Shown: in pieces, positions 52,800 to 61,298 of the stretch | How positions within the stretch are numbered: position 1 is the stretch's first letter | How the letters are laid out: each line of letters starts with the position of its first letter | Assembly: GCF_040253615.1 (NCBI RefSeq) | Contig: NZ_JBEJGY010000004.1 | Location: 6,882,001-6,946,000, forward strand | Origin: Streptomyces sp. Edi4 | Lineage (GTDB): Bacteria; Actinomycetota; Actinomycetes; Streptomycetales; Streptomycetaceae | DNA: 64,000 nt | Direction of reading: 5' to 3' | Translations under genes and position numbers: made by a program | The notes under the pieces: model-generated | Seen by the model: only the letters and a program-made list of their open reading frames with translations | Databases searched by the model: none | What the model was told of the DNA's origin: nothing

Positions 52800-53783
52800 A
52801 TGGGAATTGAAGTCGTGGTCGAGGATCTGACCAAGTCCTTCGGCAAGCAGAACATCTGGCAGGACGTCTCGCTCACGCTTCCCGCAGGAGAAGTCAGCGT
52901 CATGCTGGGCCCCTCCGGCACGGGAAAGACCGTCTTCCTCAAATCGCTCATCGGTCTCCTCAAACCGGAACGCGGCCGGGTTCTCATCAATGGCGTCGAC
53001 ATGGTGAACAGCCCCGAGCGGGAGATCTATGAGACGCGGAAGCTCTTCGGGTTGATGTTCCAGGACGGCGCGCTGTTCGGATCCATGTCGCTCTTCGACA
53101 ACATCGCCTTTCCGCTGCGTGAGCACACCCGCAAGAAGGAGTCCGAGATCCGTCGCATCGTCATGGAGCGGGTCGACATGGTCGGACTGCTCGGCGCCGA
53201 GGAGAAGCTTCCCGGGGAGATCTCCGGCGGCATGCGCAAACGCGCCGGCCTCGCCCGCGCCCTGGTACTCGACCCCCAGATCATCCTGTGCGACGAGCCG
53301 GACTCGGGGCTCGACCCGGTGCGCACCGCGTTCATCTCGCAGCTCCTGATCGACCTGAACGCGCAGATCGACGCGACGATGCTGATCGTCACCCACAATC
53401 TCGACATCGCGGCGACCGTCCCCGACAACATGGGCATGCTCTTCCGTCGCAACCTCGTGACCTTCGGCCCGCGTGAGGTGCTGCTGACGAGCGAAGAGCC
53501 CGTCGTCGCGCAGTTCCTGAGCGGACGCCGCGAGGGTCCCATCGGGATGTCCGAGGAGAAGGACGCGGCGACCCTCGCCCAGGAACAGCTCGACTCCCCG
53601 TCCGGACCCGGGCTTTCACCCCGCCCGCTCGTCCCGCAGCTGGAGCCCTCGCCGGGGCTGCCCGCACGCCAGGCGGTGCTGCGCCGCAAACTGCGCGTCA
53701 TGGCGATGCTCGACCAGCTGCCGCCCGCGGCCCGTCGCGCCATCGAGAATGGCCCGGCGCCGGAGCGGGAGGCCACGCCATGA
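52800..53783 (+). CDS. mkl: Mce transporter ATPase (Mkl/MlaF type)
   Basis: 327 residues from ATG 52800 with GGAGG 4 bp upstream; ATGs at 52773 or 52785 are less likely. Walker A is LGPSGTGKTVFLKSL, the signature is GEISGGMRKRAGLARAL (the SGGM form typical of Mla/Mce ATPases), and Walker B is IILCDEPDSGLDPVRT. The C-terminal 80-residue tail is variable. It energises import of lipids or sterols by the complex encoded downstream. The stop overlaps the next start (ATGA). First gene of a ten-gene operon. Confidence 0.94.
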   Translation: MGIEVVVEDLTKSFGKQNIWQDVSLTLPAGEVSVMLGPSGTGKTVFLKSLIGLLKPERGRVLINGVDMVNSPEREIYETRKLFGLMFQDGALFGSMSLFDNIAFPLREHTRKKESEIRRIVMERVDMVGLLGAEEKLPGEISGGMRKRAGLARALVLDPQIILCDEPDSGLDPVRTAFISQLLIDLNAQIDATMLIVTHNLDIAATVPDNMGMLFRRNLVTFGPREVLLTSEEPVVAQFLSGRREGPIGMSEEKDAATLAQEQLDSPSGPGLSPRPLVPQLEPSPGLPARQAVLRRKLRVMAMLDQLPPAARRAIENGPAPEREATP

Positions 53784-54616
53784 CGATGGAGGCCGAGAGA
53801 ACGCCGCCCCCACCCACGCCCCCGCCGACCCGGCCACCGCGCGGGCCGCTTCCCGGACTCGGCGCGTTCCGCCAGACGGGACGGCTCTTCGCCCTCGCCG
53901 CCGCCGTCATCCGGGCGGTCTTTCGCCGGCCCTTCCAACTACGCGAATTCATCGAGCAGTTCTGGTTCATCGCCAGCGTCACCATCCTGCCCGCAGCCCT
54001 CGTCTCCATCCCGTTCGGCGCCGTCATAGCGCTCCAGGTGGGCTCCCTCACCCAGCAGCTGGGCGCCCAGTCGTTCACCGGCGGCGCCTCCGTCCTCGCC
54101 GTCATCCAGCAGGCGAGCCCCCTGATCGTGGCCCTGCTCATCGCGGGCGCCGGCGGCTCCGCGATCTGCGCCGACCTGGGCTCGCGCACCATCCGCGAGG
54201 AGCTCGACGCGATGGAGGTCATGGGCGTCTCGCCCGTACAACGCCTGGTCGTACCAAGGGTGTTGGCGACCATGTTCGTCGCCGTGCTGCTCAACGGAAT
54301 GGTCTCCGTGGTCGGCACACTCGGCGGCTACTTCTTCAACGTCATCCTCCAGGGCGGCACCCCCGGCGCCTACCTCTCCAGCTTCTCCGCCCTGGCCCAG
54401 CTCCCCGACCTGTACGTCAGCGAGATCAAGGCACTGATCTTCGGATTCATCGCCGGCATCGTCGCCGCCTACCGGGGACTCAACCCGCGCGGCGGCCCCA
54501 AGGGTGTCGGCGACGCAGTCAACCAGTCCGTGGTCATCACCTTCCTGCTGCTCTTCTTCGTGAACATGGTCCTTACCGGGATCTATCTCCAGATCGTTCC
54601 CCCGAAGGGCGGCTGA
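53780..54616 (+). CDS. Mce permease, MlaE family (YrbE-A position)
   Basis: 278 residues, about five membrane helices. An N-terminal proline-rich stretch is followed by the MlaE-type sequence: REFIEQFWFIASVTILPAALVSIPFGAVIALQVG, RTIREELDAMEVMGVSPVQRLVVPRVLA (the coupling-helix region), and KGVGDAVNQSVVITFLLLFFVNMVL. Pairs with the next gene to form the inner-membrane channel. Overlaps the ATPase gene by 4 bp and ends 3 bp before the next. Confidence 0.94.
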   Translation: MTMEAERTPPPPTPPPTRPPRGPLPGLGAFRQTGRLFALAAAVIRAVFRRPFQLREFIEQFWFIASVTILPAALVSIPFGAVIALQVGSLTQQLGAQSFTGGASVLAVIQQASPLIVALLIAGAGGSAICADLGSRTIREELDAMEVMGVSPVQRLVVPRVLATMFVAVLLNGMVSVVGTLGGYFFNVILQGGTPGAYLSSFSALAQLPDLYVSEIKALIFGFIAGIVAAYRGLNPRGGPKGVGDAVNQSVVITFLLLFFVNMVLTGIYLQIVPPKGG

Positions 54617-54619
54617 CCA

Positions 54620-55423
54620 ATGGCCCCAGTCAGCCTCCTCGACCGCTCCGGCGACCAACTCGCTTTCTACGTACGGGCGTTGCTGTGGATACCGCGCACC
54701 CTGCGGCGCTACCTCAGGGAGGTCCAACGGCTGCTTGCCGAGGTCGCCTTCGGCAGCGGCGGCCTCGGAGTCATCGGCGGGACCATCGGCGTCATGATCG
54801 CCATGACCCTGTTCACCGGCACGGTGGTCGGCCTCCAGGGGTACGCCGCGCTCAACCAGATCGGCACCGCCGCCTTCACCGGCTTCGTCTCCGCCTACTT
54901 CAACACGCGCGAGATCGCCCCGCTGGTCGCGGGACTCGCGCTCTCCGCCACCGTGGGCGCGGGCTTCACCGCCCAGCTCGGCGCGATGCGCATCAACGAG
55001 GAGATCGACGCCCTGGAAGGCATGGGCATCCGCAGCCTCCCCTACCTCGTCACCACGAGGATCATCGCCGGGGTCGTCGCGATCATTCCGCTGTACGCGA
55101 TCGGGCTGCTCAGCTCCTACTTCGCGTCCCGGATGACCACGGTCTTCTTCAAAGGCCAGTCACGCGGAACCTTCGACCACTACTTCAACCTGTTCCTCTC
55201 CCCGACCGACGTCCTGCTCTCCGTGCTCAAAGTGCTCATCTTCAGCGTGATGGTGATCCTGGCCCACTGTTACTACGGCTTCCGCGCCAGTGGGGGGCCG
55301 GCCGGTGTCGGCGTGGCGGTGGGCCGCTCGGTGCGCAACGCGATCGTGCTGATCGCGGTCACCGACTTCTTCCTCTCCCTCGCCCTGTGGGGCGCCACCA
55401 CCACCGTGAAGGTGGCCGGATGA
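54620..55423 (+). CDS. Mce permease, MlaE family (YrbE-B position)
   Basis: 267 residues with the same fold as its upstream partner. It has FGSGGLGVIGGTIGVMIAMTLFTGTVVGLQG, INEEIDALEGMGIRSLPYLVTTRIIAG and a C-terminal GPAGVGVAVGRSVRNAIVLIAVTDFFLSLALWG. Overlaps mceA by 4 bp (ATGA). The two unlike permeases together make one transporter core, as in all mce operons. Confidence 0.94.
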   Translation: MAPVSLLDRSGDQLAFYVRALLWIPRTLRRYLREVQRLLAEVAFGSGGLGVIGGTIGVMIAMTLFTGTVVGLQGYAALNQIGTAAFTGFVSAYFNTREIAPLVAGLALSATVGAGFTAQLGAMRINEEIDALEGMGIRSLPYLVTTRIIAGVVAIIPLYAIGLLSSYFASRMTTVFFKGQSRGTFDHYFNLFLSPTDVLLSVLKVLIFSVMVILAHCYYGFRASGGPAGVGVAVGRSVRNAIVLIAVTDFFLSLALWGATTTVKVAG

Positions 55424-56685
55424 ACGCGCGTACCGTACGCCGCCGCCTCGCCGGGGTCGTCTTCCTGCTCGTGCCGGCGCTGCTCATCTGGCTCTCGATA
55501 GCCGTCTACAACAAGGACTTCACCCGCTCGGACACGGTGACCGTGCTGACGAGCAGCGTGGGCAACGAGATGCACCGGGGCGCCGAGGTCAAGCTGCGCG
55601 GCGTCGTCGTCGGCGAGGTCCGCGCCATCAGCACCGACGGCGACGGAGCAAGGCTGACCCTCGCTCTGCGCCCCGGGGGACTCAGCCACATCCCCGCCGA
55701 CGTCCGGGCGCAGATGCTGCCGACCACCCTGTTCGGCGAACGGTTCGTGGCGCTCGTGCCCCCGCCGAACCCATCCACGAGAGCGCTCTCAGCCGATGCG
55801 ACCATCCCCCAGGACCGGTCCCGCAACGCCATCGAACTGGAACAGGTCCTCGACCACGTCCTGCCGATGCTCACCGCCGTCAAGCCGGACAGACTCTCCT
55901 CCACGCTCTCCGCTGTCGCCCAGGCGCTGCGCGGACGCGGCACCGAGCTCGGCGACACCTTCGCCACCCTGGACGCGCACCTGAGGAAGTTCAACCCCGA
56001 GCTGCCCACGCTCAACGCCGACCTGGTGCGACTCGTCAAGGTCACCCAGACCTACAGCGACGCCGCCCCCGACATCCTGAGAGCGCTTACCGACGCCACG
56101 ACCACCACGGGCACCCTGGTGGATGAGCGCTCCCAACTCCTGGCTGTCTACGGGCGGACGACCACAACCGCCCAGGACCTCACGGCCTTCCTGCAGCAGA
56201 ACAAGGACAACATCATCCGGCTGAGCGCCGTGAGCCGACCGACCCTGGAACTCCTCGCCAAGTACGCGCCGTCCTTTCCGTGCACCCTGCGGACGCTGGC
56301 CGGCTTCGTCCCCGCGATGGACAAGGCGCTCGGCAAGGGCACCGGCCAACCCGGGCTCCACGTCAGCGTCAAAACGGTGCCCTCGCTCGGCAAGTACGTG
56401 CCCGGACGCGACACCCCCGCGTACACCGCCGATGGCGGCCCGCAGTGCTATCCGGTGCCCTACCTCGGCGCCCCGCTCCCCGCTGAGAGCGCTCTCACGC
56501 ATACGGACACGAACCCGGCCGCGACCTCGAACACCGGTCTCGGCCTGCCGAACTCGCCCCAGGAGAACCAGCTGGTGAACGAGCTGCTCGCGCCAGGCCT
56601 CAAGGAGTCCGCCGCGTCCCTGCCGGACTGGAGCAGTCTGCTCGTCGGGCCGGCCCTGCGCGGAGCGGAGGTGAGCATCGGGTGA
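55420..56685 (+). CDS. mceA: Mce family protein, position A
   Basis: 421 residues from ATG 55420. A single N-terminal membrane helix (RRRLAGVVFLLVPALLIWLSIAVYN), then the MlaD/MCE domain (RGAEVKLRGVVVGEVRAIS, residues about 51-120, through LFGERFVALV), then the long helical Mce needle region (SRNAIELEQVLDHVLPML through LLAKYAPSFPCTL). MCE proteins A-F build a hexameric lipid tunnel across the cell envelope. Two exact core palindromes are in the gene: 55788 (STRALSADAT, in the loop after the MCE domain) and 56484 (PAESALTHTD, in the low-complexity C-terminal tail), plus a degenerate one at 56088. Overlaps mceB by 4 bp. Confidence 0.93.
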   Translation: MNARTVRRRLAGVVFLLVPALLIWLSIAVYNKDFTRSDTVTVLTSSVGNEMHRGAEVKLRGVVVGEVRAISTDGDGARLTLALRPGGLSHIPADVRAQMLPTTLFGERFVALVPPPNPSTRALSADATIPQDRSRNAIELEQVLDHVLPMLTAVKPDRLSSTLSAVAQALRGRGTELGDTFATLDAHLRKFNPELPTLNADLVRLVKVTQTYSDAAPDILRALTDATTTTGTLVDERSQLLAVYGRTTTTAQDLTAFLQQNKDNIIRLSAVSRPTLELLAKYAPSFPCTLRTLAGFVPAMDKALGKGTGQPGLHVSVKTVPSLGKYVPGRDTPAYTADGGPQCYPVPYLGAPLPAESALTHTDTNPAATSNTGLGLPNSPQENQLVNELLAPGLKESAASLPDWSSLLVGPALRGAEVSIG

Positions 56686-57713
56686 ACCGTCGCAGCATCG
56701 CGGGGCCCCTGATCAAGTCCCTGGTCTTCGTCCTGGTGACCGCGCTCGCCACCACCGTGCTCGCGCTGTCCATCGCCAACACCGGGGTGGGGGACACCGT
56801 CTCCTACCGGGCGCGCTTCACCGACACGACCGGCCTGATCGAGGGCGACAGCGTCCGTATCGCCGGCGTGAAGGTCGGCCAGGTCGACCAGGTGCGGGTC
56901 GTGGACCACCGGCTCGCCCAGGTCACGTTCTCCGTGCGGCGCGGCCAGACCCTGCCCGGCACGACCACCGCCGCCATCAAATACCTCAACATGGTCGGGC
57001 AGCGGTATGTCGAGCTGGGCCGGGGCACGGGCCAGGTCGGGGCGACGCTGGCACCCGGCGCGACCATCCCCCTGGAACGCACCACGCCCGCCCTGGACCT
57101 CACCCAGCTCTTCAACGGCTTCCAGCCGCTGTTCGAAGGGCTCTCACCCAAGGACGTCAACCAGCTGGCCGGCTCCATCGTGCAGGTCCTCCAGGGTGAG
57201 GGCACCACCGTGGACAGCCTCCTGCGGCACATCGGCTCACTGACCACCACCGTCGCCGCCAAGGACAAGGTGATCGGTGAGGTCATCACCAACCTCAACA
57301 CCGTCCTGAGCACCGTCAACGACCGTGAGGCGGGCTTCAACGACCTGGTGGTCACGCTCCAGAAACTGGTCTCCGGGTTCGCCGGGGACCGCAAACCCCT
57401 CGGCGAGGCCATCGCCGCCATGGGTGACCTCACCACGGTGACCGCCGGCCTGTTCCGGGACGGCAGGGCCCCGCTCAAGGAGGACATCAAACAACTGGGC
57501 AGGCTGTCCTCGAACCTCGCTGAGAGCGCTCCCACCATCGAGAACTTCCTGACCAGGACCCCGGCCAAGATGCGGGCCGTCACCCGTATCGCGTCGTACG
57601 GATCCTGGCTCAACCTCTACCTCTGCGAGGCCAAGGTGTCCGGCGTGAAGACCGAGGACGGCAGCGCGCCGCCCACCGGAATCCCGGTCAGCGAATCGAG
57701 GTGCCAGGGATGA
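56682..57713 (+). CDS. mceB: Mce family protein, position B
   Basis: 343 residues from GTG 56682. The N-terminal helix is SLVFVLVTALATTVLALSIAN, the MCE domain core is EGDSVRIAGVKVGQVDQVRVV through IKYLNMVGQRYVELG, and the helical segment runs to the end (ALDLTQLFNGFQPLFEGLSP, SFLR-like pattern later). The C-terminus carries the conserved SYGSWLNLYLCEA found in Mce proteins. A palindrome variant (57521) is read as AESAPTIENF. Confidence 0.93.
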   Translation: MNRRSIAGPLIKSLVFVLVTALATTVLALSIANTGVGDTVSYRARFTDTTGLIEGDSVRIAGVKVGQVDQVRVVDHRLAQVTFSVRRGQTLPGTTTAAIKYLNMVGQRYVELGRGTGQVGATLAPGATIPLERTTPALDLTQLFNGFQPLFEGLSPKDVNQLAGSIVQVLQGEGTTVDSLLRHIGSLTTTVAAKDKVIGEVITNLNTVLSTVNDREAGFNDLVVTLQKLVSGFAGDRKPLGEAIAAMGDLTTVTAGLFRDGRAPLKEDIKQLGRLSSNLAESAPTIENFLTRTPAKMRAVTRIASYGSWLNLYLCEAKVSGVKTEDGSAPPTGIPVSESRCQG

Positions 57714-58792
57714 GATTCCCCGTGCCGCGCCGGCGACGGCCCGGACGGCGGCCGCGCCCCGCCGTGCGGCGCTTTCGCCTCAAGCCCATGAAGGAACGCA
57801 ACCCCGTCGCGGTCAGCCTCGTGGGGCTGCTGGTCCTGGCGCTCATCGGCGTGGCCGCCTACAACGCCGACTCGCTGCCGTTCATCGGCGGCGGCACGAC
57901 CTACAGCGCCGACTTCTCCGAGTCCGCCGGGCTGCGCGACGGCGACGAGGTGCGGATCGCCGGGGTCAAGGTCGGCGAGGTCAAGGCGGTCACCCTGGAC
58001 GGCGCCAAAGTGAAGGTCGCCTTCAAAGTGCGGGACGCCTGGATCGGCGACGCGTCGACCGCGGCGATCGCCATCAAGACACTGCTCGGCGAGAAGTACC
58101 TGGCCATCGACCCGCTCGGCAGCGCACGGCAGAACCCGGGCAGCCGCATACCGCTGTCCCGCACGACCTCTCCGTACGACGTCACCCAGGCCTTCGAAGG
58201 GCTCAGCAACACGATCGGCGACATCGACACCGCTCAGCTCGCCAAGAGCTTCGAGACGATCTCGGACACCTTCAAGGACTCGCCGCCCGAGGTGCGCACG
58301 GCCGTGTCCGGCCTGTCGGCGCTCTCCAAAACCGTCTCGCAGCGCGACAGCCAGCTCGCCCAACTCCTCAAGGGCAGCGAGCAGTTGACCAAGACGCTGG
58401 CCGACAAGAAGAGCAGTTTCGAAACCCTCATCGACGACGGCGGTCTTCTCCTGGGTGAGCTCAAGCAACGCCGCGACGCCATCCAGGCACTCCTCACCGG
58501 AACCCGCGGACTCGGCACCCAGCTCACCGGCCTGGTCAAGGACAACAACGCCCAACTCAAGCCGGCACTGGCGGCGTTGGGGCGCGTCACGGATGTCCTG
58601 GTCAAGAACCAGGCGGGTCTCGACCGCACCCTGGCGCTGGCCGGCCCCTACTACCGGCTCGTCGGCAACACCGTCGGCAACGGCCGCTGGTTCGACACCT
58701 ACATCTGCGGCCTCGTCCCCAGGAACTACCTCCCGGCGAAGTCGCTCCCGGGCACCGGCTGCATGCCGCCGAAGAACGGAGGCTACGCGTGA
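57710..58792 (+). CDS. mceC: Mce family protein, position C
   Basis: 360 residues. The start ATG 57710 overlaps the mceB stop. A basic N-terminus (RFPVPRRRRPGRRPRP) precedes the membrane helix PVAVSLVGLLVLALIGVAAYN. The MCE domain contains LRDGDEVRIAGVKVGEVKAVT through IKTLLGEKYLAIDP; the helical region and a C-terminal NGRWFDTYICGLVP follow. No palindrome copy in this gene. Confidence 0.93.
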   Translation: MRFPVPRRRRPGRRPRPAVRRFRLKPMKERNPVAVSLVGLLVLALIGVAAYNADSLPFIGGGTTYSADFSESAGLRDGDEVRIAGVKVGEVKAVTLDGAKVKVAFKVRDAWIGDASTAAIAIKTLLGEKYLAIDPLGSARQNPGSRIPLSRTTSPYDVTQAFEGLSNTIGDIDTAQLAKSFETISDTFKDSPPEVRTAVSGLSALSKTVSQRDSQLAQLLKGSEQLTKTLADKKSSFETLIDDGGLLLGELKQRRDAIQALLTGTRGLGTQLTGLVKDNNAQLKPALAALGRVTDVLVKNQAGLDRTLALAGPYYRLVGNTVGNGRWFDTYICGLVPRNYLPAKSLPGTGCMPPKNGGYA

Positions 58793-60015
58793 GCCGGCGA
58801 CGCGCTCTCTCCATCGTGCTGGCCCTCGCGGCCGTCGCCGCCACCGTGGTCGGCGGCCTGCGGGTGTTCGCCGGCTCCGGCGGCAAACACATCACCGCCT
58901 ACTTCGACCGGGCGGTCGGCATCTACCCGGGCTCCGACCTGCGGGTTCTCGGAGTCAAGGTCGGCGAGGTCGATTCCGTGACCCCGCAGGGCCGGCAGGT
59001 CAAGGTCGTGGTCACCCTCGATCCGGGCGTGAAGGTGCCCAAGGACGCGCGGGCCGCCGTCGTCTCGCCCAGCGTCGTCGCCGACCGTTACGTCCAGCTC
59101 ACCCCCGCGTACACCGGCGGACCCGAGATCGCCGACCGGGCGGAACTGCCCGCTTCCCGCAACGCCACCCCCGTCGAGGTCGACCAGCTGTACGCCTCGT
59201 TGACCGAGCTCAGCAAGGCGCTCGGCCCCACCGGGGCGAACTCGGCGGGAGCGCTCTCAGGGCTCCTCGACACCGGCGCCCGCAACCTCAACGGCAACGG
59301 CGCCGCGATCGGCGACTCCATCGAGCAGTTCGGCAAGGCCGCCAAGACGCTCGACGGCAGCAGCGACCACCTCTTCAACACGCTGTCCTATCTCCAGACG
59401 TTCACCACGATGCTGAAGAACAAGGACGGCGCGGTGCGCGACGCGCAGAACCAACTCGCCGACGTCACCTCGTTCTTCGCCGACAACAAGGACAACCTCG
59501 CGGGCGCGCTCAAGGAGCTCGGCACTGCGCTCGGCGACGTCAAGACCTTCATCCAGGACAACCGCGCCGGCCTCAAGGCCGAGGTCGACAAGCTCACCCC
59601 GCTCACGCAGATCCTGGTCGATCAGCGCGCCTCGCTCGCGGAAGCCCTCGACACCGCGCCGCTGGCCGCCGGGAACGCTCTCAACGCCTACGACCCGGTG
59701 CACCGCACGCTGGACGGGCGCGGCGACATCAACGAGATCAGCATGGGCGGCGACCTCGTCCGTGCCCCGAACCCGGCGGTGGCCGGCGACGCGCCGCTCG
59801 TGCCGGTGCCGCAGGCGAGTCTGAGAGCGCTCCCAGCGCTGCCGCTTCCCCCCGTGGGCACGGTGTACGGGACGTCCGTCGACACCGCGAAGGACTCTGG
59901 CAACCCGGCCCCCTTGGGCGCCCCGGCCCCCTCAAGCGGCCCGGGCGAGCCGTCGGGCAGTTCTCCAGCCGGCTCGTCCCCGGGCTCCGGGGCCAGGAGC
60001 GGGGGCCAGGGATGA
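58789..60015 (+). CDS. mceD: Mce family protein, position D
   Basis: 408 residues from GTG 58789. N-terminal helix ALSIVLALAAVAATVVGGLRVF, MCE domain IYPGSDLRVLGVKVGEVDSVT through ADRYVQLTPAY, helical needle region, and a long Pro/Ser/Gly-rich C-terminal tail. Palindrome copies at 59246 (AGALSGL) and 59822 (SLRALPAL). Overlaps mceE by 4 bp. Confidence 0.92.
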   Translation: MSRRRALSIVLALAAVAATVVGGLRVFAGSGGKHITAYFDRAVGIYPGSDLRVLGVKVGEVDSVTPQGRQVKVVVTLDPGVKVPKDARAAVVSPSVVADRYVQLTPAYTGGPEIADRAELPASRNATPVEVDQLYASLTELSKALGPTGANSAGALSGLLDTGARNLNGNGAAIGDSIEQFGKAAKTLDGSSDHLFNTLSYLQTFTTMLKNKDGAVRDAQNQLADVTSFFADNKDNLAGALKELGTALGDVKTFIQDNRAGLKAEVDKLTPLTQILVDQRASLAEALDTAPLAAGNALNAYDPVHRTLDGRGDINEISMGGDLVRAPNPAVAGDAPLVPVPQASLRALPALPLPPVGTVYGTSVDTAKDSGNPAPLGAPAPSSGPGEPSGSSPAGSSPGSGARSGGQG

Positions 60016-61298
60016 AGGGGCGTATTGGCCGGCGCACGGGCGCGGCGCTGGGGGCAGGCGTCGCGGTCGTCGTCGCCCTGGCCCTCACCCTCGGCAGCTG
60101 CTCGCTCCCGTCGTTCTCCGGACTCGACCAGCTGCCGCTGCCCGGAGGCGCCGACCTGGGGAGCCACCCGTACGACATCACCGCCGACTTCGCCGATGTG
60201 CTGAGCCTGGTCCCGCAGGCCGCGGTGAAGGTCAACGACGTCGCAGTCGGCCGCGTCACCAGAGTGACCCTCGCCCCCGACGGCTGGTCGGCCAAGGTCA
60301 CCATGCGGATCCGGGGTGATGTGGCGCTGCCCGCCAACGCGTACGCCCAGCTGGAACAGTCCAGCCTCCTGGGGGAGAAGTTCATCCAGCTCTCCGCGCC
60401 GGCGAAGGGGACCAAGGAGGCACCCCAGGGACGCCTTGGCCCGGGCGCCGCCATCCCGATCGCACGGACCAACCGCAACCCGGAGGTCGAGGAGGTTTTG
60501 GGAGCGCTCTCCATGCTGCTCAACGGAGGCGGCGTCAGTCAGCTCAAGACCATCACGACCGAGCTCAACAAGGCCATCGCGGGCCGCGAGCCGCAGGTCC
60601 GCTCCATGCTCCAGCGCGTCAACACCCTCGTCACCGACCTCGACGGCCACCGCGGTGACATCACCGACGCCCTCGACGGAGTCAACCGCCTCTCCGCGAC
60701 CCTGGCCACCCGCAAGCAACAGGTCGGCACGGTGCTCACCGGACTCTCCCCGGGACTCAAAGTCCTTGAGGATCAACGGGGTTCACTTCTGACGATGCTG
60801 AAGTCGCTGGACTCCCTTTCCACGGTCGCCGTCGCGACGGTCAACAAGAGCAAGGACGACATGGTGGCCGACCTGAAGGCGATCGCACCGACCCTCAAGT
60901 CGCTGGCGGATTCCGGCAAGGACCTGCCGGACTCGCTCCAGGTGCTGCTCACCTATCCGTTCACCGACGAGGTGCTGCGGGGCGTCAAGGGCGACTACCT
61001 CAACGTCTACCTCGATGTGACGGCCGCGCCCGGCACGCAGATCATTCCGCCGCTCACGACGGGGCCCGCTCCGACGGCGTCACCGACGTCACCGGCGTCG
61101 ACTGCGCCGAAAGCGGCGGCCAAGTCGCCGGACACGCCGAGCGGTCAAGGTGGTCAGGCCGGTCAGGCCGGTGGGGGAGGCCGAAGCAGCCAAAGTGGGC
61201 AGAGCGGCCAGGGAGATCCCGGTAAGGGCAGCGGGCGCGGCACAGAGAGTCCGCCACTCGGCCTGCCGCCCCTCGGGGGCCAGGGAGGTACGCGCTGA
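60012..61298 (+). CDS. mceE: Mce family lipoprotein, position E
   Basis: 428 residues from ATG 60012. The N-terminal helix VVVALALTLGSCSLPSFSG has a lipobox (LGSC), as is usual for the E-position Mce protein, so it is probably a lipoprotein. The MCE domain follows (VPQAAVKVNDVAVGRVTRVT through LLGEKFIQLS). The C-terminal tail is Gly/Gln/Ser-rich (SGQGGQAGQAGGGG). A palindrome variant (60499) is read as LGALSML. The stop shares one base with the mceF start (TGATG). Confidence 0.92.
   Translation: MKGRIGRRTGAALGAGVAVVVALALTLGSCSLPSFSGLDQLPLPGGADLGSHPYDITADFADVLSLVPQAAVKVNDVAVGRVTRVTLAPDGWSAKVTMRIRGDVALPANAYAQLEQSSLLGEKFIQLSAPAKGTKEAPQGRLGPGAAIPIARTNRNPEVEEVLGALSMLLNGGGVSQLKTITTELNKAIAGREPQVRSMLQRVNTLVTDLDGHRGDITDALDGVNRLSATLATRKQQVGTVLTGLSPGLKVLEDQRGSLLTMLKSLDSLSTVAVATVNKSKDDMVADLKAIAPTLKSLADSGKDLPDSLQVLLTYPFTDEVLRGVKGDYLNVYLDVTAAPGTQIIPPLTTGPAPTASPTSPASTAPKAAAKSPDTPSGQGGQAGQAGGGGRSSQSGQSGQGDPGKGSGRGTESPPLGLPPLGGQGGTR

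Noticed and set aside
53749..55419. Upstream extension of the mceA frame through both permease genes
   Set aside because: It is an out-of-frame read of the two permeases; the MceA signal-anchor begins at ATG 55420 with a 4-bp overlap.
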